Of a DNA stretch of 9,176 bases, positions 6,296 through 9,176 are shown in pieces (positions within the stretch are counted from its first letter, which is position 1; each line of letters starts with the position of its first letter). The notes beneath the pieces were generated by a model. That model made no database searches and was not told where the DNA came from. It worked only from the letters and a program-made list of their open reading frames with translations. Made by a program: the position numbers and the translations under genes. This DNA is from UBA9732 sp031935845 (GTDB lineage Bacteria; Spirochaetota; Spirochaetia; Sphaerochaetales; Sphaerochaetaceae). The stretch is from the NCBI GenBank assembly GCA_031935845.1, contig JAJBWA010000115.1, positions 1-9,176 of the forward strand, given 5' to 3'.

Positions 6296-6658
6296 CATTG
6301 GAAGCACTAGGAGCAAGTCGCTGAACTGCTTTCCAGTCCCTTGAGTTGGAAAGACTTTCCAGATAGTAAAGTACACTTGAAGAAAGTTGGGGATGAGATT
6401 TACGCTACAATTGTAGCGATGGCTACAGAAATCCGGTTTGATTACTTTGATTTGTGACGGGATCATGAATTCGGAGCAGAGATACCGCAGTACAAGTCGA
6501 TCGCCATACCTTACGAAGATGGGATCGAGATGGAAAGTCTGTCGGCAACGAAGGCTGCTGAGTATCTCAACGTCTCAGTCTCGACCATGAGAGAGAAGAA
6601 CCAACAGGACGCACCACTCCAATGGATTGGACTCACAGTAAGATTCAGGTTCAAGTGA
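6292..6658 (+). pseudogene. Decayed gene with excisionase-like helix-turn-helix at its end
   Basis: An ATG at 6292 overlaps the DUF1492 stop as ATGA, as the preceding genes do, but that frame stops after 10 codons (TGA 6322-6324). A second frame is open from 6311 to 6658, broken only by one TGA at 6455-6457. Its sense includes KKVGDEIYATIVAMATEIRF before the stop. After it comes a segment from about 6536 reading SATKAAEYLNVSVSTMRE...IGLTVRFRFK, which resembles the helix-turn-helix and wing of excisionase/AlpA-type proteins. One frameshift near 6311-6322 plus a tryptophan-to-stop change would restore one gene. Alternatively only the last 42 codons (ATG 6530) are expressed, though the ribosome site there is weak. 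Confidence 0.4.
6403..6418. repeat. Perfect 16-bp palindrome
   Basis: CGCTACAATTGTAGCG is perfectly self-complementary (8-base half-sites). It could be a binding site for a dimeric regulator, perhaps the DUF1492 protein encoded just upstream or the repressor. It lies inside the probable decayed gene, so it is not explained by a working reading frame. A further GCTAC follows at 6422. Confidence 0.4.
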
Positions 6659-6667
6659 ATTTTGAAG

Positions 6668-6698
6668 CCAGGCAGATATGTCTGGTTTTTTCATTTTT
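6668..6698 (+). terminator. Intrinsic terminator between replication and packaging regions
   Basis: CCAGGCA (6668-6674) pairs with TGTCTGG (6679-6685), including one G-T pair, around a GATA loop. TTTTTT follows at 6686-6691 and a second T-run at 6694-6698. It lies 10 bases after the stop of the decayed gene and just before the HNH ribosome site, so it would end the early operon. Packaging genes then need readthrough, antitermination or a promoter not obvious here. Confidence 0.8.
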
Positions 6699-6710
6699 AG
6701 GAGAGGATGA

Positions 6711-7076
6711 ATGCCATACAGACCTAAGAGACCGTGTTCCTATCCCGGGTGCCCAAGGTTGACCGATGGCAGGTACTGTGAGGAACACAAGAAGCTGATG
6801 GATGCCAGATATGATTCGGAACTCAGGAACAAAGGTGGTGCAGAGTTCTATCACTCCAAGGCATGGAGGCGGAAGAGGCAGGACTTTCTCATAGAAAATC
6901 CGTTCTGTGTGGAATGCAGGAAGCATGGAAGGCTTACCAAGGCTACGATCGTTGACCATATAGTTCCGATCATGATGGGTGGTCCTGTACTTGATGACTC
7001 AAACCTCCAGTCATTGTGTGCTTCATGCCACGGGAGAAAAAGCATAGAAGAAGGTTCAAGGTTCAGGAAGAAGTAG
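6711..7076 (+). CDS. HNH endonuclease (packaging-associated)
   Basis: A 121-residue HNH nuclease. An N-terminal zinc knuckle is formed by C9, C14, C23 and H26. The core has paired cysteines C66 and C69 in FCVECRKHG, the catalytic DH at 82-83 in VDHIVPIMMGG, N98 in DSNLQSLC, then C103, C106 and H107. It is a metal-dependent DNA nickase or endonuclease; HNH proteins next to terminase genes in cos phages are known to help the terminase cut at cos. AGGAGAGG lies just before the ATG at 6711. The gene follows a strong terminator and precedes the small terminase by 143 bases. All expected zinc and catalytic residues are present. Confidence 0.92.
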   Translation: MPYRPKRPCSYPGCPRLTDGRYCEEHKKLMDARYDSELRNKGGAEFYHSKAWRRKRQDFLIENPFCVECRKHGRLTKATIVDHIVPIMMGGPVLDDSNLQSLCASCHGRKSIEEGSRFRKK

Positions 7077-7219
7077 AACACATCCAACCACGCAGGCACT
7101 ACCGGTGGGGGCATATGAATCTCCAGGGAGCTTTTACGCTACACCAGGCAGGAGGTCTTACGTGCAGAAACTGATATTCAAACGGGGTATTAAAGGTCTG
7201 CCATGTTGGAGGTGAAGCA
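7077..7219 (+). other. Candidate cos / packaging start region
   Basis: This 143-base gap between the HNH nuclease and the small terminase holds no credible gene. It has G-rich runs (GGTGGGGG at 7104-7111, CCAGGCAGGAGG at 7144-7155), an ACCGGT palindrome (7101-7106) and a small-terminase ribosome site at its end (GGAGGT 7208-7213). In many HNH-encoding phages the cos cleavage site lies next to the terminase genes. The cleavage site itself cannot be read from sequence. Confidence 0.4.
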
Positions 7220-7756
7220 ATGGCAAAGGACGGGACTGCAAGAGGCGGTCCAAGAGTGGGAGCCGGAAGAAAGCCGAAGGCTCTGGCGGATAAGATAAAC
7301 CAAGGTTCGACGGCTGAGGTGTTGTCATTTCCTGAACCTGCTCAACTTAAAGGCGGCAATGTCCCGCCGGTTAAGGATTTCCTAAAGGCATCACAGAAAA
7401 GCGGTGTTGATCTTTGCGCGGAGGATGTGTTCAGAAACACATTTCTCTGGCTCAAGGAAAGAGGCTGCGACAGACTCGTGAACACGCAGCTTATTGAACA
7501 GTATGCGATGTCGGTATCCAGATGGGTCCAATGCGAGACGATGATTTCGGAATACGGATTCCTTGGAAAACATCCGACAACCGGGGCGGCAATCACAAGT
7601 CCGTATGTCACCATGAGCCAGACCTATCTGAAGCAGGTCAACCAGTGTTGGTTTCAGATCTATCAGATTGTGAAGGACAACTGCTCCTTTGAGTATGGCG
7701 GGGAAAATCCAAATGACAGTCTGATGGAACGTTTGCTGACAGCAAAGAGAGGATAA
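7220..7756 (+). CDS. terS: Phage terminase small subunit, P27-like
   Basis: A 178-residue protein like the P27 family of small terminase subunits, which recognise the packaging site and bring the large ATPase/nuclease subunit to it. Visible: a basic glycine-rich start with GAGRKPKA (14-21), a central helical domain with EDVFRNTFLWLKERG, and the ISEYGFLGKHPTTGAAITSP segment near 119-138 that is typical of this family. Length fits. The ATG at 7220 has GGAGGT 6 bases upstream. It lies between the cos candidate and the metK-like gene, only 4 bases separating its stop from the next start. The large subunit should be further right, outside the window. Confidence 0.85.
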   Translation: MAKDGTARGGPRVGAGRKPKALADKINQGSTAEVLSFPEPAQLKGGNVPPVKDFLKASQKSGVDLCAEDVFRNTFLWLKERGCDRLVNTQLIEQYAMSVSRWVQCETMISEYGFLGKHPTTGAAITSPYVTMSQTYLKQVNQCWFQIYQIVKDNCSFEYGGENPNDSLMERLLTAKRG

Positions 7757-7760
7757 AGAT

Positions 7761-8549
7761 ATGTTTGAAAAGGTAAATCCAAGCCATCCTGATAAAGTGG
7801 CGGACAGAATAAGTGGTGCGCTTGTCGATATTGCATACAGCATCACTGACAATCCAAAGATTGCGGTTGAAGTCCTCATCGGGCACGGGTACTGCTATAT
7901 AATCGCAGAAACATCTGTGCGTCTTGATGATGAGGATGTCTCAAATGCTGTCCGTAGGATTGCGGGAAACGATATTGAAACAGTGTACGTTGAGCGGCCC
8001 CAGGATGGACATCTGGCAAGGAACCAGAAGGAACAGTTCCGCTGTGGTGACAACGGCATCTTCAAAGGCGTCCCTCTTACTGAAGAACAATGCAGGCTTA
8101 CAGAACTTGCTCAGACTCTCTACAAGGTGTTTCCGTATGACGGCAAGTACATCCTTGACGGGAACAGGACAATCGTATGCCAGAGCAATGCAAGGAATGA
8201 AGACATCCGTCGGTACTGCACCAATGCCGAGGTGAACCCTTTGGGTTCATGGACAGGCGGTATCAATGTCGATGCTGGAGCAACAAACCGGAAGCTTGGA
8301 AGTGATATGGCAGACTCCGTCACCGGAGGTGGACTTCATGGAAAAGACCTTTCTAAAGCGGATGTATCTGTAAATGTTTACGCATTTCTCAAAGCCCAGG
8401 ATACACGAGAAACCATAGAACTCAGTTGTGCCATCGGCGATGCAGAGATTGACGGCAGACCCTATTCGGAGATTGTCAGGATTGCACGTGAATATATAAG
8501 CGCAATCGGTGGATTTGAGAAATTTGCAGAGTGGGGACTGATCAGATGA
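7761..8549 (+). CDS. Compact phage-type S-adenosylmethionine synthetase homologue
   Basis: A 262-residue relative of methionine adenosyltransferase (MetK), which makes S-adenosylmethionine from methionine and ATP. Cellular enzymes are about 380-400 residues. Key motifs are kept: SHPDKVADRISGALVD at 8-23 (ATP-binding HPDK), an AETSV stretch at 49-53, CGDNGIFKG at 95-103 (the GDQG-type motif), GATNRKLGSD at 173-182, and GGGLHGKDLSKAD at 189-201 (phosphate-binding GKD). The central region is shortened and the C-terminal ~80-100 residues of the usual fold are missing or reduced. AGAGGA lies 7 bases before the ATG. Its place between small terminase and membrane genes suggests it feeds phage DNA methylation; no methyltransferase is in the window. 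Confidence 0.85.
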   Translation: MFEKVNPSHPDKVADRISGALVDIAYSITDNPKIAVEVLIGHGYCYIIAETSVRLDDEDVSNAVRRIAGNDIETVYVERPQDGHLARNQKEQFRCGDNGIFKGVPLTEEQCRLTELAQTLYKVFPYDGKYILDGNRTIVCQSNARNEDIRRYCTNAEVNPLGSWTGGINVDAGATNRKLGSDMADSVTGGGLHGKDLSKADVSVNVYAFLKAQDTRETIELSCAIGDAEIDGRPYSEIVRIAREYISAIGGFEKFAEWGLIR

Positions 8550-8574
8550 CCGGAGCACGGATGTCGGAGGTTTC

Positions 8575-8829
8575 ATGAAGGAGATCCTCACAACGACTGC
8601 AACAATACTCTGCTGCCTTTTCGGGAGCGGCGGAATAGTTATGTGGGGTCTTGAGCGTTATACGCGTCGGAAAGACAGCAGCATGGATGAAATCAAGGAA
8701 GGCATAAAACTGGGACTTGAAAATGATGCCGTAATTTTCAATGCACTCAGAGAAAACAAGATAAACGGCGAATCGGAAGCCCAGGAGAAGAAAATGAACA
8801 ACTACTTCCGCAAGGCTTTCATCAAATAA
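8575..8829 (+). CDS. Small membrane-anchored protein, possibly lysis-related
   Basis: An 84-residue protein with one hydrophobic helix at about 5-27 (TTTATILCCLFGSGGIVMWG), then a basic stretch YTRRK and a long charged, helical soluble tail with likely coiled-coil character. The order of segments suggests an N-terminal anchor with the tail in the cytoplasm (positive-inside rule). The ATG at 8575 has GGAGG 4 bases upstream. It is followed 12 bases later by another small membrane protein and then a third, a cluster seen in lysis or envelope modules. I do not recognise a named family; holin-like or accessory protein are both possible. Confidence 0.65.
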   Translation: MKEILTTTATILCCLFGSGGIVMWGLERYTRRKDSSMDEIKEGIKLGLENDAVIFNALRENKINGESEAQEKKMNNYFRKAFIK

Positions 8830-8841
8830 AAGGAGCCTGTC

Positions 8842-9060
8842 ATGGCAAGCATAATCAACTGGATAATGGCAAATATTGAAAACATCTGCACAGTCATTTG
8901 CGGGATCATTCTCGTTTCCTCACTAATCATCAAGCTCACCCCTTCGACAAAGGACAATGAGGTTCTCAACAAGATAATCACGTTCCTGGACAGGTTCTCT
9001 ATTGCGAAGACTGCCGATGACAAGAAGTACATCGAGGATGCCAAGAGGAACATGCAGTGA
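8842..9060 (+). CDS. Holin-like small membrane protein
   Basis: A 72-residue protein with a hydrophobic segment at about 12-32 (ENICTVICGIILVSSLIIKL) and then TPSTKDNEVLNKIITFLDRF and a basic, charged tail. The pattern of one membrane helix followed by TP.TKD and a short helical end resembles small holin-like proteins that I recall in several phages. Holins form membrane lesions that time host lysis. AGGAG lies 6 bases before the ATG at 8842. Its stop overlaps the next GTG start (GTGA), so the two are coupled. One membrane segment is fewer than classic class I or II holins, so the role is tentative. Confidence 0.65.
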   Translation: MASIINWIMANIENICTVICGIILVSSLIIKLTPSTKDNEVLNKIITFLDRFSIAKTADDKKYIEDAKRNMQ

Positions 9061-9176
9061 GCATCAGTACAATATTTATTCTCTTCCTCTCAGCATGCTG
9101 CTTCGTAATGGTTCTGATTCTCAGAGCGCTTGCGAAAGATCTGAAGGATACCCAGGCAAAACTTGTTAAGGCCCAG
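9057..9176 (+). CDS. Third small membrane protein, N-terminal part (runs off window)
   Basis: The frame opens at GTG 9057, overlapping the previous stop (9058-9060), with AGAGGAA 6 bases upstream. The 40 visible residues have a membrane helix (STIFILFLSACCFVMVLIL), then a charged helical stretch ending KDTQAKLVKAQ. The first half contains LSAC, which fits a lipobox, but no positive charge precedes it, so a lipoprotein is not certain. A membrane helix followed by a coiled-coil-like tail would also suit an inner-membrane spanin of Rz type. The end of the gene is outside the window, so neither can be decided. Confidence 0.6.
   Translation, partial: MSISTIFILFLSACCFVMVLILRALAKDLKDTQAKLVKAQ

Noticed and set aside
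6329..6362. Alternating CTTTCCAG boxes (6329-6336 and 6355-6362) with TTGGAAAG between them, resembling a hairpin or operator.
   Set aside because: The stem is only 7 bp, there is no T-run, and it lies in the probable decayed gene. Too weak to list as a feature.
6455..6457. TGA read as tryptophan or selenocysteine (recoding) to give one long frame.
   Set aside because: TGA ends almost every other gene here, and no selenocysteine-type element is visible. A nonsense mutation is simpler.
6399..7143. An 11-base repeat TTTACGCTACA at 6399-6409 and 7133-7143, both in non-coding gaps.
   Set aside because: A repeat of this length is expected by chance several times in 9 kb, and no further similarity surrounds it.
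7391..7879. A leftward open frame of 162 codons opposite the small terminase and MetK-like genes.
   Set aside because: It spans two well-supported rightward genes and has no motif or ribosome site of its own.
1..9176. CRISPR array, tRNA or integrase/attachment site.
   Set aside because: No regularly spaced direct repeats with unique spacers, no tRNA cloverleaf and no recombinase motif were seen on either strand. The only periodic repeats are the IS end units.

Overview
This window looks like the early, replication and packaging-entry part of a tailed-phage genome or prophage. The gene families and their order (XRE repressor, sigma-like regulator, primase/VapE helicase, VRR-NUC nuclease, SNF2-type helicase, small unknown, DUF1492, HNH, P27 small terminase, MetK-like enzyme) match a module familiar to me from temperate phages of Clostridia-like Bacillota. 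The strong GGAGG-type ribosome sites, intermediate GC and frequent AGG/AGA arginine codons fit a low- to mid-GC host. The host genus cannot be named from the sequence; a non-Bacillota host that acquired such a phage (for example a spirochaete) is possible. No integrase, attachment site, rRNA, tRNA or CRISPR is visible.

Layout. Positions 1 to about 266 are the end of an IS21-family insertion sequence. They hold the start of a leftward istA-like transposase and, behind it, four degenerate AATCC-headed terminal repeat units. The insertion appears to have cut the 3' end of the leftward XRE repressor gene, whose last codons and stop now lie in IS DNA. A divergent control region (482-860) follows. 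It has two repressor-operator-like inverted repeats, a possible rightward promoter, and a long leader with several hairpins that ends in two mutually exclusive stems over the ribosome site of a sigma-70 region 4-like gene (861-1391). The replication block is a primase-VapE fusion (1533-3875), a VRR-NUC nuclease (4026-4307) and an SNF2-like helicase (4288-5652). A 74-residue unknown and a DUF1492 regulator follow; starts and stops overlap from the nuclease through DUF1492, so these genes are translationally coupled.

From 6292 to 6658 there appears to be a decayed gene with an excisionase-like helix-turn-helix at its end, closed by a clear intrinsic terminator (6668-6698). The packaging region then starts: an HNH endonuclease (6711-7076), a 143-base gap that is a good cos candidate, the P27-type small terminase (7220-7756), an unusually short S-adenosylmethionine synthetase homologue (7761-8549), and three tightly packed small membrane proteins (8575 to the window end) that look like lysis or envelope proteins. 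The large terminase is not in the window.

Inferred logic: the XRE protein represses the rightward promoter. After induction the sigma-like protein and then DUF1492 would drive later transcription, the VapE/VRR-NUC/SNF2 set replicates and processes DNA, and HNH plus terminase cut and package it. The MetK homologue could raise or redirect SAM for DNA modification during infection. The most interesting points are the compact MetK, the switch-like leader before the sigma-like gene, the IS-truncated repressor, the probable pseudogene, and the cos candidate.
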